64,000 nt of DNA from CAKKQX01 sp963734595 (GCA_963734595.1 CAVTHV010000029.1:248001-312000); one strand, 5' to 3'; counted from the first letter of the stretch, positions 40,647 to 51,285 are shown. Notes: a model not told the origin generated them from the sequence alone. A program made the numbers and translations.

Positions 40647-41265
40647 GATTTGCCTCCCGGTTGGCCGCCGGCTTTCCTCGGGTTTGCCGTAGGCAGTGCC
40701 CCAGCCCCATACTTCCGAGCCCTTGCCGCGCTTCAGCACCCGGTTGCGATAGATGTCGGCGATGACGTCGCCGTCGCCGCCCAGCAGCGCCTTGGTCGAG
40801 CACATTTCGGCGCACGCCGGCAGCTTGCCTTCCGCCAGCCGGTTGCGGCCGTATTTTTTGAACTCGCTCCGGAGAGTTGTCGGGCTCGGGACCGCCGGCA
40901 CAGAACGTGCACTTGTCCATCTTGCCGCGCAGGCCGAACGCGCCATCCTGCGGGAACTGCGGCGCGCCGAACGGACAGGCGTAGAAGCAGTAGCCGCAGC
41001 CGATGCACAGGTCCTTGTCGTGCAGCACCACGCCTTCCGAGGTCTTGTAGAAGCAGTCGACCGGGCACACCGCCATGCACGGCGCGTCCGAGCAGTGCAT
41101 GCAGGCCACCGAAATCGATTTCTCGCCCGGCACGCCGTCGTTCAGCGTCACCACGCGCCGGCGGTTCACGCCCCACGGAACCTCGTGCTCGTTCTTGCAG
41201 GCCGTCACGCAGCCGTTGCATTCGATGCAGCGCTCGGCATCACACAGAAATTTCATTCTCGCCAT
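40643..41265 (-). CDS. formate dehydrogenase iron-sulfur (beta) subunit, two frameshifts
   Basis: Ferredoxin-like subunit with four [4Fe-4S] binding motifs: CIECNGCVTAC, CMHCSDAPCMAVC, CIGCGYCFYAC, and a final CTFC plus late cysteines CAEMCSTKAL. The family moves electrons from the alpha-subunit clusters to the membrane cytochrome. Inserted bases near 40870 and 40690 are the only faults, giving 206 residues. It lies 28 bases after the alpha subunit stop on the same strand. Confidence 0.93.
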
Positions 41266-41293
41266 GGTTCAGCTCCTCCGGTTCTCGTTGTCG

Positions 41294-44167
41294 CTATCCG
41301 CCTTGGCTGATCTGGCACAGCGTGGTCTTGGTTTCCTGCATCATGGTCACGATGTCGTAGCCGTAGGTGGTCGCGGTGTTGACCGCCTCGCCGCGCACCA
41401 CCGGCGCCGCGCCCTCGGGATAGTCGTCGAGCATGTCCGCCCATCCACCAGCCGGCGAAGTGGAACGGCAGGAACACCGTGCCCGGCGCGACGCGTTCGG
41501 TGACCTGGCGTCTTGACCTTGAGGCGCGCCTTGGTCGGCGTCTCCACCCACACGTATTCGTCGTTCCTGAGACCGCGGTCGTTGGCGTCCTTCGGGTTGA
41601 TTTCGACGAACATCTCCTGCTGCAGTTCGGCCAGCCACGGATTGGAGCGCGTCTCGTCGCCGCCGCCTTCGTACTCGACCAGCCGCCCGCTGGTCATGAT
41701 CAGCGGATACTGCTTGACGGCATCCTTGTTGGCCTGCTGCACCGTCTTGAACAGCACCGGCATGCGCCAGCGGTTCTTCTGGTCGTCGTGGGTCGGATAC
41801 TTGTCGATCAGGTCCGGCCGCGGGCTGTACAGCGGCTCGCGGTGCAGCGGCACGGCGTCCGGGAAAGTTCCACACCATCGCGCGCGCCTTGGCGTTGCCG
41901 AACGGATGGCAGCCGTGGTTCTTCATCACGACGCGCTGGATGCCGCCCGACAGATCGGTCTTCCAGTTCTTGCCTTCGGCCGCCTTCTTCTCGTCGTCGG
42001 TGAGTTCGTCCCACCAGCCGAGCTTCTTCAGCAGCACATGGTCGAACTCGGGATAGCCGGTGGTGATGATCGGCGCCCTTCGAATGCGAACCGTCTTCGG
42101 CCAGCAGGTTGACGCCGTCGCGCTCGACGCCGAAGTTGGCGCGGAAGTTGCCGCCGCCATCCATCACGTGCGCTGGACGTCTGATACAGATTGGGCGAGC
42201 CCGGGATGCTTCAGTTCCGGCGTGCCGTAGCACGGCCACGGCAGGCCGTAGTAGTCGCCGTCGAGCACATAACCGGTCTTCGCGTCCTTGCCGCCCTTGG
42301 CGCGCAGCGTCTTCACGTCGAATACGTGCATGTTGCGCATGTGCGCCTGCAGCCGCTCCGGCGACTGGCCGGTGTAGCCGATGGTCCAGGTCGCCGCGGT
42401 TGATTTCGCGCAGCGTGTCTTCCATGTCCGGCTCGTCCATGCCGCCCTTGCCCTTGGCGAGCTTGATCTTGGCCACGAACTCCTTGGCGAAGCCGAACTT
42501 CTGGGCGAGCTGGTACATGATCATGTGGTCGGTGCGCGACTCGAACATCGGATCGATCACCTTTTCGCGCCACTGCAGGGAACGGTTGGACGCAGTCACC
42601 GAACCCGCGCACTCGAGCTGCGTCGCCGCCGGCAGCAGGTAGACGCCGTCCTGCCGCACCATCGCCGCCATCGCCGCGGTCGCGGACGGATACGGATCGA
42701 TCACGACCAGCAGATCGAGCTTCTTCATCGCCTCGATCATTTCCTTGCCGCGGTTCTGGCTGTTCGGCGCGTGGCCCCAGTAGACCACCGCACGCAGGTT
42801 CGGATCCTGGTCGATGATTCTCGTTCTTCTCCAGCACCGCGTCGATCCAGCGCGATACCGTGATGCCCGGCTTTTCCATCATCGCCTGCGAGGCGAACTG
42901 CTTCTTCATCCACTCGTAATCGACGCCCCACACGCGAGCACCAGTGTTTCCACGAACCGGTCGCGATGCCGTAGTAGCCGGGCAGCGAATCGGGATTGGG
43001 ACCGACGTCGGTCGCGCCCTGCACGTTGTCGTGGCCGCGGTAGATGTTGGTGCCGCCGCCCGAGACGCCGACGTTGCCGAGCGCGAGCTGCAGAATGCAC
43101 GACGCGCGCACGATGGCGTTGCCGTTGGTGTGCTGGGTCTGGCCCATCGCCCACACGATGGTGCTGGGACGGTTCTTGGCCATCGATCTCGGCCACGTCG
43201 CAGCACTTCCGCCTCTTTCATGCCGGTGACTTCTTCGACCTTGTCCGGCGTCCACTTGGCGGCCTCTTCCCTGACCTTGTCCATGCCGTAGACGCGGTCA
43301 TGGATGTATTGCTTGTCTTCCCAGCCGTTCTTGAAGATGTGGTACAGCATGCCCATCAGGAACGCGACGTCGGTGCCGGAACGGATGCGGTAGTACTTGT
43401 CCGCCTTCGCCGCGGTGCGCGTAAAGCGCGGATCGACGCACGATCACCTTGGCGCCGTTCTCCTTGGCGTGCAGCGTGTGCAGCATCGACACCGGGTGCG
43501 CTTCCGCCGCGTTGCTGCCGAAGAACAGGATGCACTTCGAATTCTGTTCGTCGTTGTAGGAATTGGTCATCGCGCCATAGCCCCAGGTGTTCGCGACGCC
43601 GGCCACCGTGGTCGAGTGGCAGATGCGCGCCTGGTGGTCCATGTTGTTGGTGCCGAAGAACGACACGAACTTGCGCAACAGGATAGGCCTGCTCGTTGTT
43701 GTGCTTGCGAGGAGCCGATCCAGAACGTCGCGTCGGGCCCGCTCTCCTTCCTGATCGCGAGCAGCTTGTCGCTGACTTCGTTCGAGCGCCTCGTCCCAGG
43801 CTGATCTTCTTCCATTTGCCGCCGACGAGCTTCATCGGAGACTTGAGGCGATGCGAGTCGTGCGTCATGCCGTGCTCGCGGATCGACGCGCCCTTGGCGC
43901 AGTGCGCGCCGAGGTTGATCGGCGAATCGAACACCGGCTCCTGGCGGATCCACACGCCGTTTTGCACCACGGCGTCGATCGCACAGCCGACCGAGCAGTG
44001 CGTGCAGACCGTGCGTTTGACCTCGATCTTGCCGCCGCCCGCTTCCTGGGCCGCTTCGGCCTTGCCGACGATATTGAAACGGCAACTGCGATGGCCACCG
44101 CGCCGGCGCCGAGCGTGAGGCCGGAGCGCTTGAGAAAAGCGCGGCGGTCGATGGTGTTGCCCGTCAT
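41294..44167 (-). CDS. formate dehydrogenase catalytic (alpha) subunit, Cys type, many frameshifts
   Basis: Mo/W-bis-MGD oxidoreductase that oxidises formate to CO2 in the periplasm. A Tat signal (DRRAFLKRSGLTLGAG) is followed by the N-terminal cluster motif CTHCSVGCAIDAVV with its fourth cysteine in GAHCAKGAS. The active-site residue is a cysteine (DHQARICHSTTVAG, codon TGC), not selenocysteine. Later landmarks are GSNAAEAHPVSMLHTLHAKE, WAMGQTQHTNGNAIVRASC, RGHDNVQGATDVGPNPDSLP, VVYWGHAPNSQNRGKEMIEA, and the C-terminal molydopterin-binding region with NPWLAELQQEMFVEINPKDA. Roughly two dozen single-base insertions break it, yet all segments are conserved; corrected length about 950 residues. 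Confidence 0.92.
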
Positions 44168-44252
44168 GCCCGCGACGCCGCGGCACAAGCCGGCTGTGTG
44201 CCGCGGCAGCGCTGTTCGCTTTTCTGGTCAGTAGCATGCTTGGCGCTCCTCC

Positions 44253-44450
44253 TCAAACCTTGGCGGTGCGGTAGTAATTGCGGATGTGCTGCGTCAGGCG
44301 ATAGCCCTTCGTGTCCGCAACCGTCCCCTGATCCGGCGGCTGCACTTCACTACTTTTCTGGGTAACCAGCGCGGTGGCTGCCACCGCACTGCCGGCACCT
44401 GCGGCCAACAGGAAATTACGACGGGAAAGTTTGGACTGCGGACTTTTCAT
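44253..44450 (-). CDS. small Tat-signal protein at the head of the FDH structural genes
   Basis: An intact 65-residue protein with a twin-arginine motif (SRRNFLLAAGAG), a hydrophobic stretch and a short tail ending KGYRLTQHIRNYYRTAKV. Short Tat-signal proteins of this kind commonly precede FDH alpha genes in proteobacteria and may pair with the enzyme for export. A Shine-Dalgarno (GGAGGG) sits upstream of the ATG. It lies 85 bases before the alpha gene. Confidence 0.85.
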   Translation of the reverse strand: MKSPQSKLSRRNFLLAAGAGSAVAATALVTQKSSEVQPPDQGTVADTKGYRLTQHIRNYYRTAKV

Positions 44451-44500
44451 GGCACCCTCCGGTTTTCACCGTTTGATATGTGTTTCTATTTTTTGAAAAA

Positions 44501-44514
44501 CGATACACTTATCG
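44501..44514. promoter_or_regulatory. palindrome upstream of the FDH structural operon
   Basis: CGATA (44501-44505) and TATCG (44510-44514) are perfect inverted repeats with four bases between. It lies about 50 bases before the small Tat gene in an AT-rich 151-bp gap, a plausible operator position. No known factor is matched confidently. Confidence 0.4.
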
Positions 44515-44601
44515 CTGTGCCGGACAACACACGCGTATACACCTTAAATCGCAATGGTTAATGGATCTCCGGCTCATGCAATCCGGCTGACTTCGTCGTG
44601 C

Positions 44602-45222
44602 TCAGGCCTCCATGTCAAAAGCGGATTTTTCCAAGGCAAAAAAAGCGCGCATAAACAACGCTACGTTTTTGTAGAAAACCGCAGGCTCCGCTGCCTCTAC
44701 CGCATCGCACAATGGCATGGCGCCCGGATGAACGAATTCCTCAAAAAACCGCTTCTGGTCGGCAACCGGCTGATTGCATTCGATTAAAAAACGCATCACA
44801 TCGCACAGACCCGAGATATGATCCTCGACCTCGAAAACCGCATCGCGCCGCGCCAGCCCCCACGCCTCGAGCTGCTGCCGTAACCGGACGAGCTGCTTGT
44901 CGGCCGCCATCCCGCTGGCATAGCCCGAGATGTACGGCGAGACCAGGGACTTGCCGGCACTAATGAATAGAGCAGCGTATTCCGGTTCGAGCGTCTCGGT
45001 GTTGGCGCTCCTGCAGGCGTCGAGCAGACTTCCCCAAGCCTCTACCAGCGGCCCGCCCGCATCTGCTGCGCCGGCATTTCCGTCAACGCTGCAAATCGCG
45101 TCCAGCAGGGCGGCGTCGGGGGCACCGTAGAACAGGCGGCCGATCAGCGCGTAGAAATTCGCGCGCGCCGCGTCCTCGTCGGACAAGTGGCCGGCTTCAA
45201 GGCGCGGGGACTCGATGTTCAC
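44602..45222 (-). CDS. TorD/DmsD-family molybdoenzyme chaperone
   Basis: An intact 206-residue all-helical protein. DEDAARANFYALIGRLFYG, EPEYAALFISAGKSLVSPY and VEDHISGLCDVMRFLI carry the E-x-x-Y-x-x-L-F and D-H patterns of the NarJ/TorD/DmsD family, which bind Tat signal peptides and aid cofactor insertion. The GTG start overlaps the stop of the ferredoxin-like gene (GTGA). Its client is presumably the downstream FDH alpha subunit. Confidence 0.88.
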   Translation of the reverse strand: MNIESPRLEAGHLSDEDAARANFYALIGRLFYGAPDAALLDAICSVDGNAGAADAGGPLVEAWGSLLDACRSANTETLEPEYAALFISAGKSLVSPYISGYASGMAADKQLVRLRQQLEAWGLARRDAVFEVEDHISGLCDVMRFLIECNQPVADQKRFFEEFVHPGAMPLCDAVEAAEPAVFYKNVALFMRAFFALEKSAFDMEA

Positions 45223-47351
45223 CGGGTGTCTCCGCCTTCGCTGGTGCCGATGTCATCGACGATTTTCACCTCCTGCTTGTTTTCCATCATGTCGATCACC
45301 CGGCAGTCGGCGCACATCTGCAGGCGCGACAGCGAAACGGAGCGTGGCGAACATGGAATGCGTATTGAGCCGCCCCAGCATGCTTGTCGATCATCTGCCG
45401 GGTGCCGAAAGGCTTGCCGCAGCGCACGCAGTTGAAAGGCTCGGCCTCGTTCAGCACGACTTCCGCCTTGGCCTGCGGGTCCAGCAGCAGCCGCGGCGCA
45501 AGACTGATCGCTTTCTCCGGGCAGGTTTTTTCGCACAATCCGCATTGCACGCAATTGCGCTCGATGAATTTGAGCTGCGGCGGTCCCTGGCATCGAGCAG
45601 CGCCGCCTTCCGGACAGGCGCCGACGCAGGCCATGCACAGCGTGCAGGTCGCGCGTATTGACCTTGACCTGGCCATACGGCGCGCCCGCGCGCCAGCGCG
45701 ATCTCTGCTGCGGCGTGCGGCGCATGTTTCACCAGATGATCGAAGACGAAATCGAGCGTGGTGCGTTTTTCGTTGAACAGATTGAAGGTCGCCGGCCTGC
45801 ACTTCGCGCACGGCGCCCGGCGCCCAGACTGCGCGCTCCAGCGCGGCAACATCCTCAGTCTCGATGCAGCCTGAAATGGCCGTCGCCATAGCCCAGGCCG
45901 CTCAGCGATGTTCTGCGCCAAGCCCAGTTGACGCTTGAGCGAGACGCAGGTATTCCGGCGCCTCGGCTCCGCCGGCAAGAATCACGACCTGGCCGCGCCG
46001 TAGCGCATAGCTGCCCAGCATCAGATCCGATGCCCAGCGCCGCAACGTGAAAGACTTCGAGCGGGATGACGCGCGGCAGGCAGCCCCTTGCCGCGCCGGC
46101 CGAGCTTGGCCACCAGGTCGCGTCCGTCGGTCGCATTGTGGAACAGCAGACAGGCGATCTTGCCGCCGGCATTGCGATAGGTCTGCAGCACGGTCTTGAG
46201 GCGCGGCGCCCAGGTCGGCACACGCGCGGATAGGCATAGCTCATCGCGCCCGACGGGCAGACGCTGGCGCAGCCGCCGCAGCCCATGCACAGATGCGGCT
46301 CGACCTTGACGTGGTCGCCGTCGGCGCGTGATCGCCGCCGGTCGAACAGATGTCGATGCACTGCGTGCAGCCGACGATTTGCCGAGCGGCTGTGGGCGCA
46401 GATTTTCTCTTTATAAGCAAAGAACTTCGGCTTTTCGAATTCGCCCACCAGCTGCGCCAGCTTGCGCCGCGGCCAGCGCCTGCTCGAGCGGATCGCGCCC
46501 GGGCGCGAAATAGCCCTGCGGCGGCTGATGCAGCCTGATCAGCGGTTCCGCCGACAAGATCGAGCACCAGGTCGAAACGGTCGCTGCGACGTGCGTCCGG
46601 CGCGATCGAAATCGATCGCCTCGACGTCGCCGCAGGCTTTGACGCACTGGCGATGCGCCTTGCATTTGTCCGAGATCGATCTGGTAGCTGTAATCGATCG
46701 CGTGTTCCGGGCAGGCATCGATGCAGGCATTGCAGCGGGTGCAGATCTCGAGATCGATCGGATTATGCCTGCTCCCAGCCACCTCGAATGCACCGAGATA
46801 GCCGGAGAGCTTCACCTTGCGTCCCGACTAGCACCGGATAGCGGCGCTGCAGCGGCAGATCGGCCCGGCCGCTGTCGCTCGCGATCAGCACGCTGACCTG
46901 CAATTGTTCGCTGAGGCGATCCGCCCAGGAGAGCGCGGCGTCCGCCTGGCCGATGATCAGCAGTTGCCCCGCCGACTGGTAAGACACCGCCGGCACCGCT
47001 TCCGGCTCCGGCATCCGCGGCCAGCGCCAGCAGCGCCGCGATCTTGGGCGCCGCCTTCTCCGCCTCGGCCGACCAGCCCGCGGTTTCGCGGATATTGACG
47101 AAGCTGATGCCGCCGGCGCCCTTGAGGTCGCCGCGCAGTTCGGTGAACAGCGGCGCCTCCTGCGTGCAGGCGACCACCAGGTCATCGCCGGATTTCACCG
47201 CCGCCTCGAACGCCGCGATATGGCGCCGGCACAATTCGCTGTGGATGTGAGGCGCCTCGTCGAGCTCGAGCGCGCCGGCAACCGCCTTGCCGTCGAGCGG
47301 CATCGTGCGGTTGCAGTTGCACAGCAGCAGTTTGCGGCGTTCCTGGGTCAT
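45219..47351 (-). CDS. multi-cluster 4Fe-4S protein of the FDH cluster, many frameshifts
   Basis: A long ferredoxin-type protein. The N terminus (TQERRKLLLCNCNRTMPLDG) is typical of the family, followed by a nucleotide-fold-like region (QLLIIGQADAALSWADRL). Cys-rich motifs come in order: CTRCNACIDACPEHAI, GCTQCIDICSTGG, CMGCGGCASVCPSGAM, CTLCMACVGACPEGGA and CVQCGLCEKTCPEKAI, enough for five or more [4Fe-4S] clusters. Conserved beside FDH genes in many proteobacteria, where it is thought to support electron transfer or maturation. Inserted bases switch the frame more than a dozen times; about 690-700 residues are expected. Confidence 0.85.
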
Positions 47352-47509
47352 GATTTAAATGGCCGCAAGCGCGGGCCGCGACAAATGGCGATCGATCGCG
47401 CTCACCAAACCCGGTACCCGACGCTACGATTCACGCGCGGACTTTGATGGTTTGCGGCGCGGTGCGTTGCTCCGCGTCCGCGTCCGGTCGACAACCGGCG
47501 GGACGCGGG

Positions 47510-47965
47510 TCAGCCGAAGGCAGCGGCGTGTTGTTCAGCGGGCCGCTTTGCCGTTTCCGCCGCAGCGTCATCCTTACTCTCCTTCGCCCACTCGATGATC
47601 TTCTGTGCCTGCCGCAGTTGCGCGAGCATCGCGGCCGGCAGCGGGTCCGGCTTGGAATAGTCGTCGATATACACGTCCAGCCCGTCCATTACGTTGAAAT
47701 GCGGATCGGCAAACAGTTTCTTCAACGCAGAACGTTTCAGAACCTCATCCACCTTGGGATGAAAAAATCCGCGGAGATCGGAATCGTAGTGTCAGGCTCG
47801 TCCAGCGGAGGCAATGCGGGCGGCGGCGCTTGCGGATCGCCCACCGGCACCGCGGCGCCGTGTTTCGGCCTCAGGCGGCTTCCTGGACTGCTCCTTGAGG
47901 CGCGACCAGCGCGACAGGAATTCCTCGCCACTTTTGCCTCCGTTTTTTTCCCTGTCATCGCTCAT
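47510..47965 (-). CDS. DUF3306 family protein, frameshifted
   Basis: A protein of about 150 residues: the N-terminal GEEFLSRWSRLKEQSRK is the DUF3306 hallmark; a Pro-rich middle (PPPALPPLDEPDTTIPISAD) leads to LKRSALKKLFADPHFNVMD and GLDVYIDDYSKPDPLP, the conserved C-terminal half. Three inserted bases near 47830-47760 divide it. It lies seven bases after DUF3305 and is regularly paired with it in FDH gene clusters. Function unknown. The 158-bp gap to the ferredoxin-like gene shows no further gene. Confidence 0.85.
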
Positions 47966-47972
47966 CGCTGCA

Positions 47973-48471
47973 TTACTCGAATCTGCCCATGCGGCCCTTG
48001 TCTTTGTTGCTCGCATAACGCTTTTTCTTTGCCGGCTCCGGCTTGTAGTTCTGCGCGACGAATTCGCCGATCCACGGCAGCAGTTCGGCCGGGAGCGGGC
48101 ACGCCATCGACGTTCTCGCCGCTGTCGGCCCAGCGCGTGCCTTCGTTATAGCTGACCGAGATGAACTCCGGCCGGGCAACCTCGTCGTGCAACCGCCACA
48201 GGACGAACACCTTGGGTTGCGGCGACGTGATGTTGAGATAATAGCCTTCCGCCTCGTCGCGCTGCAGCCTGATGACATGGCCGGGAAACAGCACCTGGGT
48301 CAGCTTCTCTTCCCGCGACGATGACCTGCTCCGCGCTTCCCGGGGGGCCATGTCGCGGACCACGCCTTTGGCCTCCCACTTCTCCGTGATCCAGCGGTTG
48401 GCGAGCGCAACGCGCTCCATGATCACGGCGACCGGACAGGATGTCGCGCTGCTCAGCGGCGGGTTCGTCAT
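47973..48471 (-). CDS. DUF3305 family protein, one frameshift
   Basis: About 165 residues. SCPVAVIMERVALANRWITE, KWEAKGVVRDM, GHVIRLQRDEAEGYYLNI and PKVFVLWRLHDE match the DUF3305 family, encoded with DUF3306 at the head of FDH clusters. One inserted base near 48095 precedes LLPWIGEFVAQNYKPEPAKK. The ATG at 48471 is preceded by GGGAGGCGG. Probably the first gene of the minus-strand FDH operon, divergent from moaA across a 146-bp gap. Molecular role unknown. Confidence 0.85.
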
Positions 48472-48617
48472 GAACCGGATTCTGCGCCAGCCGCCTCCCA
48501 CATTCAACAATAACCCGGCCCAAATACCTGATTTGCAAGTAATGACTTCCTTGCGCCTGCAGAGCGTCCTTTGTCATAATCCAAGCTCCCCGGCTGCCTC
48601 CAGCCGCAAACGGTCAC

Positions 48618-49673
48618 ATGAACGAACCGCACACCATCAGCCTTGCCCCAAAGACGGCATCCCGCGACAGGCTCGGCCGCCCGCTGCGCGATCTGCGCAT
48701 TTCGGTCACCGACCGCTGCAACTTCCGCTGCGTCTATTGCATGCCGAAGGAAGTGTTCGGCAAGGATTACCAGTTTCTCGAGCGCAAGGCATCTGCTGAG
48801 CTTCGAGGAAATCACGCGCCTCGCGCGCATTTTCACGGAGCACGGCGTCGAGAAAATCCGGCTCACCGGCGGCGAGCCGCTGGTGCGCCGCAACATCGAG
48901 CGCCTGATCGAGATGCTGGCCGCCATCCCCGGCGCTCGATCTCACGCTCACCACCAACGGCTCGCTGCTGGCAGAAGAAAGGCCCGCGCGCTCAAGGACG
49001 CGGGCCTGCAAGCGCGTCACGGTGAGCCTGGATTCGCTCGACGACGCCGATCTTCATGGCGCATGAACGACGTCGACTTCCCGGTCGCCAAGGTGCTCGA
49101 CGGCATCGATGCCGCGGCCGCGGCCGGCCTCGCGCCGGTCAAGATCAACATGGTGGTCAAGCGCGGCGTGAACGAGCACAGCGATCCTGCCGATGGCGCG
49201 CCGCTTCAAGGGCAGCGGGCCACATCCTGCGCTTCATCGAATTCATGGACGTCGGCGCGACCAACGGCTGGCGCATGGACGACGTGGTTACCGTCGCGCG
49301 AGATCGTCGCGCATGATCGACGCGCGAGATGCCGCTCGAACCGGTCGATCCGAATTACCGCGGCGAAGTCGCCGAGCGCTGGCGCTACCGCGACGGCTCG
49401 GGCGAGATCGGCGTCATCTCCTCGGTCACCCAGGCGTTCTGCCGCGACTGCACGCGCGCGCGCATCTCCACCGAAGGCATGCTCTACACCTGCCTGTTCG
49501 CGACCGCGGGCCACGACTCTCGCGCCGCTGCTGCGCGACGGCGCGTCGGACGACGGAAATCCGCGCTGCGATCGCCGCGGTGTGGAGCGCGCGCGACGAC
49601 CGCTACTCGGAAATCCGCACCGCGGAAACGGCGAAAGCAGCGCAAAATCGAGATGTCGTACATCGGCGGCTGA
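48618..49673 (+). CDS. moaA: GTP 3',8-cyclase MoaA, many frameshifts
   Basis: Radical SAM enzyme that starts molybdopterin synthesis from GTP. The N terminus LGRPLRDLRISVTDRCNFRC then VYCMPKEVFG contains the CxxxCxxC cluster motif; later pieces in other frames are HLLSFEEITRLARIFTEHGV, EKIRLTGGEPLVRRNIERL, LTLTTNGSLL, MNDVDFPVAKVLDGIDAA, LRFIEFMDVGATNGWRMDDV and a C-terminal FCRDCTRARISTEGMLYTCLF, the second cluster. It ends MSYIGG. Insertions of G near 48788, G near 48933, A near 49011 and others were identified base by base. The corrected length is about 347 residues. First of a moaA-fdhD-mobA set. Confidence 0.92.
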
Positions 49674-49675
49674 CG

Positions 49676-50597
49676 ATGGCGCATGCAAGCTTGCGCCGCG
49701 ACGCCTGCCATGAAGCCGCGCCTCGCCCCGAAATCACCCACGCCAGCCGCCCGCTCACCTTCGACGTCGAGGCGATCAACGAGCGCGGCGAGATGGTGCC
49801 GACCGCCGATCGCCGGCGAACATCCGCTGACGCTCTACGTCGACAAGCGCGAGATCGTCACGCTGATGACGCTGGGCCAGGCGCCCGAGGCGCTGGCCAT
49901 CGGCTATCTGCGCAACCAGCGGCTGGTGCAGTCGATCGAGGAAATCGCCGCGGTGCAGGTCGACTGGGAAACCGATTCGGTCGCGGTGACCACGCGCAAG
50001 CACGGCGCGATGCGCGCGCGCGCGTCGACGGCCGACAAGATGAAAAAGCGCACCGTCACCACCGGCTGCGGCCAGGGCACGGTGTTCGGCGACCTGATGG
50101 AGGAAATCGACCGATCGAAGCTGCGCGACGACGTGCGCCTCACCGAGGAAACGCTGTACGCGCTGATCGAGCAGGTGCGCCGCCACGAGACCATCTACAA
50201 GAGCGCCGGCGCGGTGCACGGCTGCGCGCTCGCGACCAACGAGCGCGGCGCGAGCCGACATCCTGATCTTCGTCGAGGACGTCGGCCGCCACAACGCCGT
50301 GGACGCGATCGCCGGGCAGATGTGGCTGGAGCGACATCGACGGCTCGGACAAGATTTTCTACACCACCGGCCGGCTCACCTCGGAAATGGTGATCAAGGC
50401 GGCGCAGATGCGCATCCCGTTCCTGGTGTCGCGCTCCGGCCTGACGCAGATGGGCCACGCAATCGCGCGCAAAGATCGGCATCACCATGCTCGGCCGCGC
50501 CACCGGCAGGCATTACCTGCTGTTCACCGGCAAGCAGCGCTTCACCAGGAGCCGTCACGCCGACCATGTTGGCGTGACGGTCAGTGTTGAGTGTTGA
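49676..50597 (+). CDS. fdhD: formate dehydrogenase accessory sulfurtransferase FdhD, frameshifted
   Basis: Transfers sulfur from IscS to the molybdenum cofactor of FDH. GEHPLTLYVDKREIVTLMTL, GQAPEALAIGYLRNQRLV, VTTGCGQGTVF with the reactive cysteine, IYKSAGAVHGCALA, VEDVGRHNAVDAIAGQM and FYTTGRLTSEMVIKAAQMRI are all family motifs. At least four inserted bases (near 49807, 50255, 50335 and 50475) break the frame. In the last frame the product runs GKQRF, then through the heptamer repeat to a TGA at 50595, so its final residues are repeat-encoded. It begins three bases after moaA. Confidence 0.9.
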
Positions 50598-50665
50598 GTG
50601 TTTAGTGATTACCGCTGGGGCTTTAGTGAACAATTCAACACTCAACACTGAGCACTCAACACTGA
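50583..50665. repeat. heptamer inverted repeat over the fdhD stop / mobA start
   Basis: Four AGTGTTG-type heptamers (50583-50610) are complementary to five CAACACT-type units (50636-50665), with a 25-base loop. The hairpin can cover the end of fdhD and the region where mobA translation begins, so it could influence mobA translation. It is distinct in unit length from the nonamer elements. Confidence 0.8.
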
Positions 50666-51243
50666 TCACGGGAGTGATCCTCGCCGGCGGCCAGGGCCGG
50701 CGCATGGGCGGCGTCGACAAGGGCCTCCAGTTGCTGCGCGGCCGGCCGATGGTGCAATGGGTCATCGAGCGTTTTGCGCCGCAGGTCGACGAGGTTCTGA
50801 TCAACGCCAACCAGAACCTCGAGACTTACGCCCGCTTCGGCTATCGCGTCATCCCGGATGAAATCAGCGGATTCGCCGGCCCGCTGGCCGGATTGCAGCG
50901 CGCGCTTTCCGAAGCGCGCCACGGTCTGGTCGCCACCGTGCCCTGCGACTCGCCGTTCCTGCCGCACGATCTGATCGCGCGCCTGCATGCCGCCATGGCA
51001 CAACGCGGCGCCGAAGTGGCTGTTGCGAGAACCGGAGATCAGCCGCATCCGGTATTCTGTCTGTGCCGCAGGGAAGTGCTGCCCGGCCTGACAGCATTTC
51101 TTGCGGGCGGCGGGCGCAAAATCGATGCCTGGTATGCGACGCTGAAGGTCGCTGAAGTACCTTTCGACGACGAAGCCGCCGCTTTCAGTAACATCAACAC
51201 GGAATCCGAACTGAAAGCGCTGGACACCGGGAGCCCCGGTTAA
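50584..51243 (+). CDS. mobA: molybdenum cofactor guanylyltransferase MobA
   Basis: Attaches GMP to Mo-molybdopterin to give the MGD form that FDH needs. GVILAGGQGRRMGGVDKGLQ is the nucleotide-binding motif, then RPMVQWVIERFAPQVDEV, SGFAGPLAGLQRAL, VPCDSPFLPHDLI and the C-terminal FSNINTESEL. The frame is intact. The longest form begins with a GTG at 50584 and would add a repeat-encoded 30-residue leader; family homology starts at about 50674, and a GTG at 50674 (VILAGG) or 50629 are alternatives. The true start is therefore uncertain. Confidence 0.92.
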   Translation: MLSVECLVITAGALVNNSTLNTEHSTLITGVILAGGQGRRMGGVDKGLQLLRGRPMVQWVIERFAPQVDEVLINANQNLETYARFGYRVIPDEISGFAGPLAGLQRALSEARHGLVATVPCDSPFLPHDLIARLHAAMAQRGAEVAVARTGDQPHPVFCLCRREVLPGLTAFLAGGGRKIDAWYATLKVAEVPFDDEAAAFSNINTESELKALDTGSPG

Positions 51244-51285
51244 GCGGCATCAACGGTCTGTTTGCGGTCCGCCCCGGGTGTTACT

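Noticed and set aside
41294..44167. Selenocysteine in the formate dehydrogenase alpha subunit
   Set aside because: The active-site codon in QARICHS is TGC; no TGA is found at that place.
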